Of a stretch of 64,000 nucleotides of DNA, positions 42,430 through 49,680 are shown in pieces (the stretch's first letter is position 1; every line of letters starts with the position of its first letter). A program made the translations under genes and the position numbers. The DNA lies in assembly GCA_964570285.1 (NCBI GenBank), contig CAZMXP010000001.1, positions 1 through 64,000 of the forward strand, read 5' to 3'. The notes beneath the pieces were generated by a model, which was not told the origin of the DNA, did not search any database, and worked only from the letters and a program-made list of their open reading frames with translations. The DNA comes from CAZMXP01 sp964570285. Lineage in GTDB: Bacteria; Planctomycetota; PLA2.

Positions 42430-43956
42430 CTAGAAGGCACCGATGAGACCGATGATGCAGGCCGTCAATTGGCAGGCGAGGGCGCCGGCGACCATCGCGC
42501 GGAGCGCGAGGCGGGCGTAGACCGGGCGCTGCTCCGGCGCAAGCTGGCTCAGGCCGCCGATCTGGATGCCGATCGACATGAAGTTGGCGAATCCGCAGAG
42601 CGCGTAGGTCGAGAGGACCGCGGAGCGCGTCGAGATGGCGCCCTTCGAGATCCAGTCGCCGAGCCGCTCGTAGGCGATGAACTCGTTGAAGATGGTCTTC
42701 GTGCCCAGCAACTCGCCGACCCGCAGGCATTCGTCGGCGGGGACCCCGATCAGCCACGCGAAGGGCGCGAAGAGATAGGCGTAGAGCGTCTGGAAGTCGA
42801 GGTCGCTGCGGCCGAAGAGGAACTGCGCGGTGTTGTTGACCCCCGCGTTCAACATCAGGATCAGCGCGTTGAACACGAGCAGCATCGCGACGACGTTCAC
42901 GGCGAGCCGCAGCCCGGCCGTCACGCCGCCGGCGAGCGCGTCGAGCGCGTTGCTGCCGACCGGCTCGCCGACGAAGTCGGCGCGGTCGCGGGTCACCGGC
43001 GCGCCGGTCTCCGGCACGAAGAGCTTCGCAAAGACGAGGGCGGCCGGGGCGCTCATCACGGAGGCGGCAATCAGGTCCGCGGGACCGCGCACGAACCCCG
43101 CCTTCGAGAGCATCGCGACGTAGGCGCCGAGCACGCTCCCGGCGATCGTCGCGAAGCCGCCGGTCATCAGCGCCATCGTCTCGCTCTCGGTCAGGCGGGC
43201 GAGGTAGGGGCGGATCACCAGCGGCGCCTCCGTCTGCCCGACGAAGACGTTGCTCGCCGTCGCGAGCGCCTCCGCCCCGCTGACGCCGAGGGCGCGGTGC
43301 AGGAGCCGCGCGAGGAGCCCGACGAGCCAGGGGAGCAGCCCTACGTAGTGCAGCAGCGCCATCAGCCCGCCGAAGAGGCAGATGATCGCGCCCACCTCGA
43401 TCGCGAAGACGAAGCCTCCGACCTCCGGCAGCCCGCCGAAGACCGCGACGGCCCCCTCGTGGGCAAACGCGACGACGCGCATCACCTGACGCCCGACCCA
43501 ATCGACCCCCTGGAAGACGAAGTCCCCCGGCAGATCACGCCACCAGAGCGCGCCCAGCACCGCGAGGTTCCCGACGAGGCCGAGGCCCTCGCGAATCCTC
43601 CCGCGCAGCAGCAGGGCCGCGAGCAGCAGCAGGCGCAGCCACCAGAAGCGCTCCCAGGGACAGAGATGCACGACCGCAGCGATCCATCCGAGGGCGCCGA
43701 GACCGCGGGCCGCAGGCACCCAGAAGCCCGGAACCGGGCGGAAGAGCGCCGCCACCAGCAACAGCGCGCAGAGCCCGGCGCCCGCCGTCAAGACCGCGGG
43801 AACGAGGTCGGGCCGCACGAGGAAGAGGGCGAGCCAGAGTTGCAGCAGCGTCCCGATGGCGACGAGCCGCCACGGGATCGCGCGCCGCGAGGTCGAGCCG
43901 AGGTAGCCGATCCCGATCAGGACGCCGATGCCGAGAAGAGACGCGAGCCATGCCAT
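42430..43956 (-). CDS. NupC-type concentrative nucleoside transporter with extra N-terminal segment
   Basis: 508 residues. CNT family: Nucleos_tra2 features in AIPWRLVAIGTLLQLWLALFLVR, the gate region (GFVFAIEVGAIICLFGGLMALL), the QTEAPLVIRPYL motif, TGGFATIAGSVLGAYV, and NEFIAYERLG with LCGFANFMSIGIQIGGL at the end. Usual members are about 400 residues. About 90 extra residues with several hydrophobic helices lie between the first helices and the gate (PDLVPAVLTAGAGLCALLLV to LGALWWRDLPG). Substrate class: nucleosides, coupled to Na+ or H+. Shares one base (TGATG) with the carbonic-anhydrase gene. Confidence 0.85.
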   Translation of the reverse strand: MAWLASLLGIGVLIGIGYLGSTSRRAIPWRLVAIGTLLQLWLALFLVRPDLVPAVLTAGAGLCALLLVAALFRPVPGFWVPAARGLGALGWIAAVVHLCPWERFWWLRLLLLAALLLRGRIREGLGLVGNLAVLGALWWRDLPGDFVFQGVDWVGRQVMRVVAFAHEGAVAVFGGLPEVGGFVFAIEVGAIICLFGGLMALLHYVGLLPWLVGLLARLLHRALGVSGAEALATASNVFVGQTEAPLVIRPYLARLTESETMALMTGGFATIAGSVLGAYVAMLSKAGFVRGPADLIAASVMSAPAALVFAKLFVPETGAPVTRDRADFVGEPVGSNALDALAGGVTAGLRLAVNVVAMLLVFNALILMLNAGVNNTAQFLFGRSDLDFQTLYAYLFAPFAWLIGVPADECLRVGELLGTKTIFNEFIAYERLGDWISKGAISTRSAVLSTYALCGFANFMSIGIQIGGLSQLAPEQRPVYARLALRAMVAGALACQLTACIIGLIGAF

Positions 43957-44453
43957 CAGGCGATCCCGGCGCGGTGGCGGGCCTCGCGCCAGTACTTCGC
44001 CGCCCGCCCCGCGGCGCCCGCGATCTCCTCGGGTTTCACGTCGCGGAGCACTCGCGCCGGCACGCCGGCGACCAGCGTCCGCGGCGGGACCTTCATCCCC
44101 TCCCGCACCACGGCGCCCGCGGCGACGATGGCCCCCTCGCCGATCTCGCTCCCCGCGAGCAGGATCGAGCCGATCCCGATCAACGCGTGGTCGCCGATCG
44201 ACGCGCCATGCAGCACCGCGTGGTGGCCGATCGTGACCGCGCGCCCGACGACGAGGGGCACGCCCGGATCGGCGTGCACCATCACGAGATCCTGCACGTT
44301 GGTCTCCTCGCCGATCCGAATGGGCGCGTCGTCGCCCCGCAGGACGGCGTTCCACCAGACGCTGACCCGGTCCCCCAGCGTGACGTCCCCGTCGACGACC
44401 GCGGTCGAGGCGACGAGCGCCCCCCCGAACGGCTCCATGCGCAGGCCTGCCAT
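43956..44453 (-). CDS. Gamma-class carbonic-anhydrase-like hexapeptide protein
   Basis: 165 residues. Left-handed beta-helix of hexapeptide repeats (VVDGDVTLGDRVSVWWNAVL, IGSILLAGSEIGEGAIV, AAGAVVREGMKVPP). The three zinc-ligand histidines of gamma-carbonic anhydrase/YrdA-PaaY proteins are recognisable: His in MVHADPG and two in TIGHHAVLHG. ATG at 44453. Such proteins bind zinc and may hydrate CO2 or act on CoA esters. It is in an operon with a CPBP protease, thiG and thiS, and overlaps the nucleoside transporter by one base. Confidence 0.85.
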   Translation of the reverse strand: MAGLRMEPFGGALVASTAVVDGDVTLGDRVSVWWNAVLRGDDAPIRIGEETNVQDLVMVHADPGVPLVVGRAVTIGHHAVLHGASIGDHALIGIGSILLAGSEIGEGAIVAAGAVVREGMKVPPRTLVAGVPARVLRDVKPEEIAGAAGRAAKYWREARHRAGIA

Positions 44454-44468
44454 CGGCGGCGCAGGATA

Positions 44469-45203
44469 CTAAAGAAGCTGGAGGAGCGTCAGCGCGTTGA
44501 AGGCCACGTGCCCCGCGATCGCGGGCAGGATCGACCCGGTCGCCTCGACGCTGTAGGCGAGAAAGCAGGCGAGGATCGCGAGCGGCGCCCACGTGGTCGC
44601 GGGCCAGTGCACCAGCGCGAACGCGAGCGCCGTCACGGCCGTCGCGACCCCGGGTCCGCGCCACTGCCGCAGCGCCGGATAGAGCAGGCCCCGGAACCCC
44701 ACCTCTTCGACGACCGGCGCGACGACGCCCGCGATGAAGACGAGGCCGAGCCAGCCCCGCTTCCGCCGCTGCATCACGTCGATCACCTCCTGCGTGCCCT
44801 CCGCGCCGAACCGCTGCACGAGTTCGAGCGCGCCAAAGACCAGCGGCAGCGCCGCCCACGCGATCAGCAGCCCCACGCCCGCGCGCGAGAGACGCCCCCG
44901 CGACGGGCGCAGCACGACACGGAGCGGGCGCGCCCCGATGCCCGCCGCGGCCGCGAGGGCGACGAGGCCTCCGAGGATGCCCACGGCGCTGCCCTGCCCG
45001 GCGGAAAGGCCAAGCACGATCTGGTAGACGAGAAAGAGCGCCAGCGCGGCGAGAACGGCCCCGGCGACATCGGTGGGGGCAAATGGGGGGGCCGCGGGGG
45101 GGCGGAGCGGGCGAGCGAGCAGGTAGCAGAGCGGCAGGATGCCGCTCGCCGCCAACCAGAGGACGAAGAGCGGTTCGCCCGCCGCCGGGGCGGCGGCGAT
45201 CAC
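44469..45203 (-). CDS. CPBP-family intramembrane metalloprotease
   Basis: 244 residues from a GTG overlapping the thiG stop (GTGA). The hydrophobic protein carries the CPBP motifs: VVEEVGFRGLLYPAL (EExxR-like), FALVHWP (His) and GHVAFNAL (His/Asn). Type II CAAX-like proteases of this group act in protein processing or immunity to bacteriocins. Membrane spans about eight. Translationally coupled to thiG but unlikely to act in thiamine synthesis. Confidence 0.8.
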   Translation of the reverse strand: MIAAAPAAGEPLFVLWLAASGILPLCYLLARPLRPPAAPPFAPTDVAGAVLAALALFLVYQIVLGLSAGQGSAVGILGGLVALAAAAGIGARPLRVVLRPSRGRLSRAGVGLLIAWAALPLVFGALELVQRFGAEGTQEVIDVMQRRKRGWLGLVFIAGVVAPVVEEVGFRGLLYPALRQWRGPGVATAVTALAFALVHWPATTWAPLAILACFLAYSVEATGSILPAIAGHVAFNALTLLQLL

Positions 45204-45976
45204 GCGGTGAACCGCCCCTCGCGGGGGCTGCTCGGGCTCGCGTATTCGCGCCGCGGCATCCTGCCCGCGAGGAAGGCGAGCCGCCCGGCCTCGCACGCGT
45301 GGCGCATCGCGAGCGCCATCGCGAGCGGGTCCCGCGCCTTCGCGATGCCGGTGTTGAGCAGCACCCCCTCGACGCCGAGTTCCATCGCGAGCGTGACGTC
45401 GCTCGCGGTGCCGACGCCGGCGTCGACGAGAACGGGCACCTGCGCCCGGGACAGGATGATGCGGATGTTGGTCGGGTTCAGGATGCCGAGCCCGCTGCCG
45501 ATCGGCGCGCCGAGCGGCATCACCGCGGCGGCCCCCGCCTCCTCGAGCTGCCGCGCGGCGACGGGATCGTCGTTGGTGTAGGCGAGCACGTCGAACCCCT
45601 CGGCGGCGAGCACGCGCGTCGCCTCGACCGTCTGCGCGGTGTTCGGCAGCAGCGTCTCCTCGTCGGCGATCACCTCGAGCTTGACCAGCCGCCCGAGCCC
45701 GAGTTCGCGCGCGAGCCGGGCGGTGCGCAGCGCGTCTTCGGTCGTGGTGCAGCCGGCGGTGTTGGGCAGGATCGTGAAGCGCTTCCGGTCGATGAGGTCG
45801 AGCAGGTTCGTCCTGCCCTTCGCGTGGTCGAGATCGACCCGCCGCAGCGCGACGGTCACGCAATCCGTGCCGCTCGCCTCCCAGCAGGCGACCATCTGCT
45901 CGTCGTCGCGGTACTTGCCCGAGCCGACGAGCAGCCGGCTGCGGAAGGTGTGGTCGCGGATCCGCAGCGCGTCCAT
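45200..45976 (-). CDS. thiG: Thiazole synthase
   Basis: 258 residues. TIM-barrel ThiG: YTNDDPVAARQLEEAGAAAVMPLG, the Schiff-base lysine in VKLEVIADEETLLPN, and DAGVGTASDVTLAMELG. It makes the thiazole phosphate of thiamine from deoxyxylulose phosphate, glycine imine (or ThiO/ThiH product) and the ThiS thiocarboxylate. thiS is directly upstream. ATG at 45976 abuts the thiS stop. Confidence 0.93.
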   Translation of the reverse strand: MDALRIRDHTFRSRLLVGSGKYRDDEQMVACWEASGTDCVTVALRRVDLDHAKGRTNLLDLIDRKRFTILPNTAGCTTTEDALRTARLARELGLGRLVKLEVIADEETLLPNTAQTVEATRVLAAEGFDVLAYTNDDPVAARQLEEAGAAAVMPLGAPIGSGLGILNPTNIRIILSRAQVPVLVDAGVGTASDVTLAMELGVEGVLLNTGIAKARDPLAMALAMRHACEAGRLAFLAGRMPRREYASPSSPREGRFTA

Positions 45977-46177
45977 CTAGCCCCCCCCGACGAGCGTGAC
46001 GACCTCGATCTCGTCGCCCTCGCGCACGCGCTCCTGGTCCAGCCTCGCGCGCGGCACGACGACACGGTTGCGCTCGACCGCGACGCGCGAGCGGTTCGCG
46101 ACGAGCCGGTCGACGAGCTGGCCCAGCGTCGTGCCCTCGACGACCTCCTCCGGCGTGCCGTTCAAGCGCAGCCTCAC
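45977..46177 (-). CDS. thiS: Sulfur-carrier protein ThiS
   Basis: 66 residues starting at a GTG that overlaps the TGA of the upstream fusion gene. Ubiquitin-like fold; the end VTLVGGG supplies the Gly-Gly that is adenylated and then thiocarboxylated. It donates sulfur to ThiG, encoded right after it. No thiF is adjacent, but a ThiF/MoeB-type enzyme is at 4296-4949. Confidence 0.9.
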   Translation of the reverse strand: MRLRLNGTPEEVVEGTTLGQLVDRLVANRSRVAVERNRVVVPRARLDQERVREGDEIEVVTLVGGG

Positions 46178-47469
46178 CGCTTCTCCCACTTGTAGAGGTC
46201 GACGACCTGCGCCAGTGTCGAGCCCTGCGCGATCTCCCGGCGCACGCGGTTCTCCATCTCGAGCCGCTCCATCGCGCGGTTCGCGATCTCGACCGCGCGC
46301 GCGGCCGGCAGCACCGCGACGCCGTCGTCGTCGCCGACGATCCAGTCGCCGCTCTCGATCCGGATGCCCTCGATCTCGATCGGCGCGCCGATCTCCCCGT
46401 GGCCCTTGGGCTCCCCGGCCCGCGCCGTGACGAGGCGCGCGAACGCGGCGAACCCGAGCTGGCGGATCACCGGCGTGTCGCGGATCGCGCCGTGGATGAC
46501 GACCCCCGAGAGGCCGCGCTGCAGCGCGCTGTGCGTCGCAAGCTCCCCCCAGAGCGCCGGCGGCGAGCCGCCCGCGTCGATGACGATCACGTCGCCGCGT
46601 TCGGCGCGGTCGATCGCCTCCACGGGCTTCGCCCAGTCCCCGGGCGCGGTCCGCACCGTGAGCGCGCGGCCGACCATGTGCACCCCGGCGACGATCGGGA
46701 GGAGGCCGCGCAGCACCGGCATGTGGTGCGTGCCGTCGGAGATGTTGGGGACCGACGGCTGCGCGAGCAGGTCGCGCAGGGCCCCCGCGCCCCCCCGTTT
46801 GAAGAGCACCGTCGGCTCGGCCGCCCCGGTCGACAGCACCCTCCGGATCTGGCGCGCCGCCCCCTCGGCATCCTCCGCCTTCGTGATCGCGCCCCCGACG
46901 ACGATGACCGAGGCGCCCGCCGCCACCGCGCGCGCCGCCGACTCCGAGTGGATCCCGCCCGCGACGGAGACCGGCACCTCGACCGCCTCCGCGACGGCCC
47001 GCAGGATCGCGAAGGGGTCCTTGCCCTCCATCTGCTCGTCGATCGGGCAATGCACGCCGACGAGCGAGGCCCCCCACTCCGCGGCCTGCCGCGCGCGGGC
47101 CACGGGGTCGGAAACGTTCACGAGATCGACGGCGACCCGGATGCCGTAGTTGCGGCCCGCCTCGATGCATTCGCGGATCGTGGCGTCCGGCGCCGCGCCG
47201 AGCACCGTCGCGACGTGCGCCCCCGCCTTCGCGGCGGCCTCCATCTCCGTTCGCCCGGCGTCCATCGTCTTCGTGTCGCAGACGAGGGTGTGCCTGGGGA
47301 ATTCGGCGCGCATCCGCCGGACGGCCTCGAGCCCCTCCGCCTTCAGCAGCGGCGTGCCGATCTCGATCCAGTCGACCCCGCCCCGTACCGCCTCGCGGGC
47401 GACGCCGAGCGCGCGGTGCAGATCGACGAAGTCGAGCGCCAACTGCAGGAAGGTCGCCACGCCCGGCAT
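46174..47469 (-). CDS. Hexulose-6-phosphate synthase/RraA-family fusion
   Basis: 431 residues. Residues about 1-205: 3-hexulose-6-phosphate synthase-like barrel (ALDFVDLHRALGVAREAV, catalytic CDTKTMDAGRTEME, VGVHCPIDEQMEG, AGGIHSESAARAVAAGA). Residues about 250-431: RraA/demethylmenaquinone-methyltransferase-like domain (DWAKPVEAIDRAERGDVIVID, GVVIHGAIRDTPVIRQ, GDWIVGDDDGVAVLP). HPS condenses formaldehyde with ribulose 5-phosphate; RraA-fold proteins include 4-hydroxy-4-methyl-2-oxoglutarate aldolases. Fusions of the two are known in archaea and some bacteria. Here it is coupled to thiS by a GTGA overlap, an unexpected setting. Confidence 0.85.
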   Translation of the reverse strand: MPGVATFLQLALDFVDLHRALGVAREAVRGGVDWIEIGTPLLKAEGLEAVRRMRAEFPRHTLVCDTKTMDAGRTEMEAAAKAGAHVATVLGAAPDATIRECIEAGRNYGIRVAVDLVNVSDPVARARQAAEWGASLVGVHCPIDEQMEGKDPFAILRAVAEAVEVPVSVAGGIHSESAARAVAAGASVIVVGGAITKAEDAEGAARQIRRVLSTGAAEPTVLFKRGGAGALRDLLAQPSVPNISDGTHHMPVLRGLLPIVAGVHMVGRALTVRTAPGDWAKPVEAIDRAERGDVIVIDAGGSPPALWGELATHSALQRGLSGVVIHGAIRDTPVIRQLGFAAFARLVTARAGEPKGHGEIGAPIEIEGIRIESGDWIVGDDDGVAVLPAARAVEIANRAMERLEMENRVRREIAQGSTLAQVVDLYKWEKR

Positions 47470-47488
47470 TCTATCTGGCGCGTCGATG

Positions 47489-48169
47489 CTACGAATGGCG
47501 CATCGGGGCGGTGTCGATCGAGAACTTCTGGATCCGGTACTGCAGCGTGCGGCGCGTCATCCCGAGCAGCCGGGCCGCGCCTGTCTGGTTGCCGCGCGTG
47601 CGGCGCAGGGCGCGGACGAGAAGTTCGCGCTCGAACGCCTCGTAGGGGATCTCGGAATTCATCAGGCGCTCGACGAGGCGGTCGTCGTGCCGCTCGGCCG
47701 TCCCCCCCGCGCCCGGCTCCCGCCCCTGCGCGGGGTTCGGGCCAGCCGGGGCATCGCCGCGTGCGCGACTCCTGAGCTGCGCGTTCTCGCTCTGGAGCGC
47801 GCGGCGGAGGAAGAGCGCCCGGATCCGGTGCAGGAGTTCCTCCGGGAGCGGCGGTGCGAGCACGAAGTCCTCGGCCCCCTCCCGGAGCGCCGCCAGGGCG
47901 CAATCGATCGTGGCACGACCCGCGAGGAGCAGCACCGGCATCGCGCCGCGGCGCACCCGGGCCAAGCGCAGCAGGTCGCCGTCCGCCATGTCCGGCAGGC
48001 TCCACGCGGTCAGCAGGAGGTCGCTCGGCCCCTCGGCGAGCCGCGCGAGGGCGGCGGCTCCGCTCGTCGCGATCCGGGTCGGGTGGCCCGCGATCTCGAG
48101 CACCCGGGCCAGGGACGCCGCCTGGGCCGCATCCTCATCCACGATCAGGATCGTCTCCCGTGCCATCAT
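47489..48169 (-). CDS. Response-regulator-like protein with degenerate receiver and Fis-type HTH
   Basis: 226 residues; start ATG 48169 after GGAGGAG. The receiver fold is complete (ILIVDEDAAQAASLARVLE, PDMADGDLLRLARV, MPVLLLAGRATIDCALAAL), but the phosphoacceptor is Ala55 (TAWSLP instead of D-x-x-L-P) and the conserved Lys region reads FVLAPP instead of F-x-x-K-P. The C-terminus RTRGNQTGAARLLGMTRRTLQYRIQ is a Fis-type helix-turn-helix. It lacks the central AAA domain of NtrC. Probably an unphosphorylated, always-competent or ligand-controlled DNA-binding regulator. Confidence 0.8.
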   Translation of the reverse strand: MMARETILIVDEDAAQAASLARVLEIAGHPTRIATSGAAALARLAEGPSDLLLTAWSLPDMADGDLLRLARVRRGAMPVLLLAGRATIDCALAALREGAEDFVLAPPLPEELLHRIRALFLRRALQSENAQLRSRARGDAPAGPNPAQGREPGAGGTAERHDDRLVERLMNSEIPYEAFERELLVRALRRTRGNQTGAARLLGMTRRTLQYRIQKFSIDTAPMRHS

Positions 48170-48445
48170 CGGACTCCTCCCGGGAGGCTCCGCGTGCCCC
48201 CCTTCCCAGCCGCGCGCGGCGGGTAGCACCCTCGTTCCGGCGATGGCCCTCGGTTCCACCCCGCTCGCAGGCGCCCCAGAGCGTGCGGATTCGATCGGAG
48301 CTCTTGCGGTCCCCTAGGTGGAAACTCGGGCCGTGCATGACCTAAGATGTTATTGCATAATAAGTTACGACAAACCGCGACGCCGGTCCGCCGAAGGACC
48401 GCGCCTGCCACCGTACGAATCGCGGGCCAGAGGAGGGCCGTTCGC
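48170..48445. other. Intergenic region without a gene (48170-48600)
   Basis: The stretch from 48170 to 48600 has no coding region I can support. 48170-48445 holds no recognisable element apart from an AT-rich patch (TAAGATGTTATTGCATAATAAG near 48340-48365). The nusA promoter and leader hairpin from 48446 on are listed separately. Confidence 0.6.
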
Positions 48446-48473
48446 CTTGACAGATTGGAGAAGGTGATTAGCG
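48446..48473 (+). promoter_or_regulatory. Promoter of the nusA operon
   Basis: TTGACA (48446-48451), 16-bp spacer, TAGCGT (48468-48473). It is the only good promoter between the minus-strand regulator and nusA. The transcript would begin near 48480 and have a leader of about 120 nt that contains the hairpin at 48526. Confidence 0.6.
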
Positions 48474-48525
48474 TGTAGGGTTGGCCCGGTGTGACGCAAC
48501 GCAGTGGACTGGGCCGCGTGGACCG

Positions 48526-48558
48526 GAAGTGGGCCTGCCTGCCCACTTCTTTTCGTTT
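48526..48558 (+). terminator. Intrinsic-terminator-like hairpin in the nusA leader (attenuator?)
   Basis: Perfect 9-bp stem GAAGTGGGC/GCCCACTTC (48526-48534 and 48541-48549), 6-nt loop, followed by TTTTCGTTT. It lies between the promoter (48446-48473) and the nusA ATG (48601), and there is no plus-strand gene upstream that it could terminate. GGCCC at 48483-48487 could pair either with GGGCC at 48511-48515 or with 48531-48535, the latter breaking the terminator. Confidence 0.7.
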
Positions 48559-48600
48559 ATGCCGTTTGCCGCCGTGTCACCGGCAGAGGAAAGGAGACCC

Positions 48601-49677
48601 ATGGAGGGCGCCGAGCTGCTCCGCATCGTCGAGGCGATTCATCGGGAGAAGGACATCGATCCCGAGACGCTTTTTGAGGGGATCGAGTCGGCCCTTCTCA
48701 CGGCGGCGCGCAAGCAGTATGGCACCACCGGGGAGATCAAGGTCAAGATCGACCGCAAGAACGGCTCGATCCGCGCGTTCGAGGAGACCCCGGAAGGGGA
48801 GGTGGCCATCCCCCTCGACCTCGGCCGCATCGCGGCGCAGACGGCGAAGCAGGTCTTCATCCAGCGCATCCGCGAGGCGGAGCGGGACGTCATCTTCGAC
48901 GACTACGTGAATCACCTCCACGCGATCCTGAACGGCACGGTGCAGCGCTACGAGGGCGGCACGATCATCGTCAACCTCGGCAAGACCGAGGGCATCCTGC
49001 CGAAGAACGAGCAGATCCGCGGCGAGGACTATCGCGTCGGCGACCGGATCCGCGCCTTCTGCCTCGACATCAAGAAGGCGGGGCAGAAGGTCAAGATCAT
49101 CCTCAGCCGCAGCCATCCCGACTTCATCAAGAAGCTCTTCGAGCTCGAGGTGCCGGAGATGGCGGAGGGGCTGATCGAGGTGCGTGCGCTCGTGCGCGAG
49201 GCGGGCTACAAGACGAAGATGGCGGTGCGCTCCGTGGACGGCAAGATCGACGCCATCGGCGCCTGCGTGGGGGTCCGGGGGACGCGGATCAAGAACGTGC
49301 TCGACGAGCTCAAGGGCGAGAAGATCGACATCATCCGCTGGAGCGACCAGACCGAGGAGCTCATCGCGAATGCGCTGAAGCCCGCCCAGGTGAACTACAT
49401 CACCCTCGACTCCGAGGACATGCGCGCGAAGGTCGCGGTGGACGACGACCAGCTCTCGCTGGCCATCGGGCGGCGGGGACAGAACGTCCGCCTCGCGGCC
49501 AAGCTCTGCAAGTGGGACATCAACATCATGACGGAGACGGAGATCCAGAGCGGCGACGAGCGGCTGGAGCAGTCGCCGGACCGGATCGGCCGCTTCGACG
49601 ACGACGCGGAGCTCGGGGGGGCCGGGCTCGACGGCGCCAGCGAATTCGAGGAGCCCGAAACCACACCCGAGGGATAA
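48601..49677 (+). CDS. nusA: Transcription elongation/termination factor NusA
   Basis: 358 residues, ATG after AAGGAGAC. N-terminal RNAP-binding domain (EGAELLRIVEAIHREKDIDP, IESALLTAARKQYG), S1 domain (GTVQRYEGGTIIVNLGKTEGILPKNEQ), KH1 (GACVGVRGTRIKNVLDELKGEKIDII) and KH2 (LAIGRRGQNVRLAAKL). It ends in an acidic tail and lacks the two AR repeats of the E. coli protein. First gene of nusA-infB-DUF503-rbfA. rimP, usual before nusA, is absent here. The leader may let NusA control its own synthesis. Confidence 0.95.
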   Translation: MEGAELLRIVEAIHREKDIDPETLFEGIESALLTAARKQYGTTGEIKVKIDRKNGSIRAFEETPEGEVAIPLDLGRIAAQTAKQVFIQRIREAERDVIFDDYVNHLHAILNGTVQRYEGGTIIVNLGKTEGILPKNEQIRGEDYRVGDRIRAFCLDIKKAGQKVKIILSRSHPDFIKKLFELEVPEMAEGLIEVRALVREAGYKTKMAVRSVDGKIDAIGACVGVRGTRIKNVLDELKGEKIDIIRWSDQTEELIANALKPAQVNYITLDSEDMRAKVAVDDDQLSLAIGRRGQNVRLAAKLCKWDINIMTETEIQSGDERLEQSPDRIGRFDDDAELGGAGLDGASEFEEPETTPEG

Positions 49678-49680
49678 AGC

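Noticed and set aside
48480..48549. tRNA-like gene upstream of nusA (as metY in E. coli)
   Set aside because: No T-loop (TTCGA) or cloverleaf can be drawn; only the terminator-type hairpin is present.
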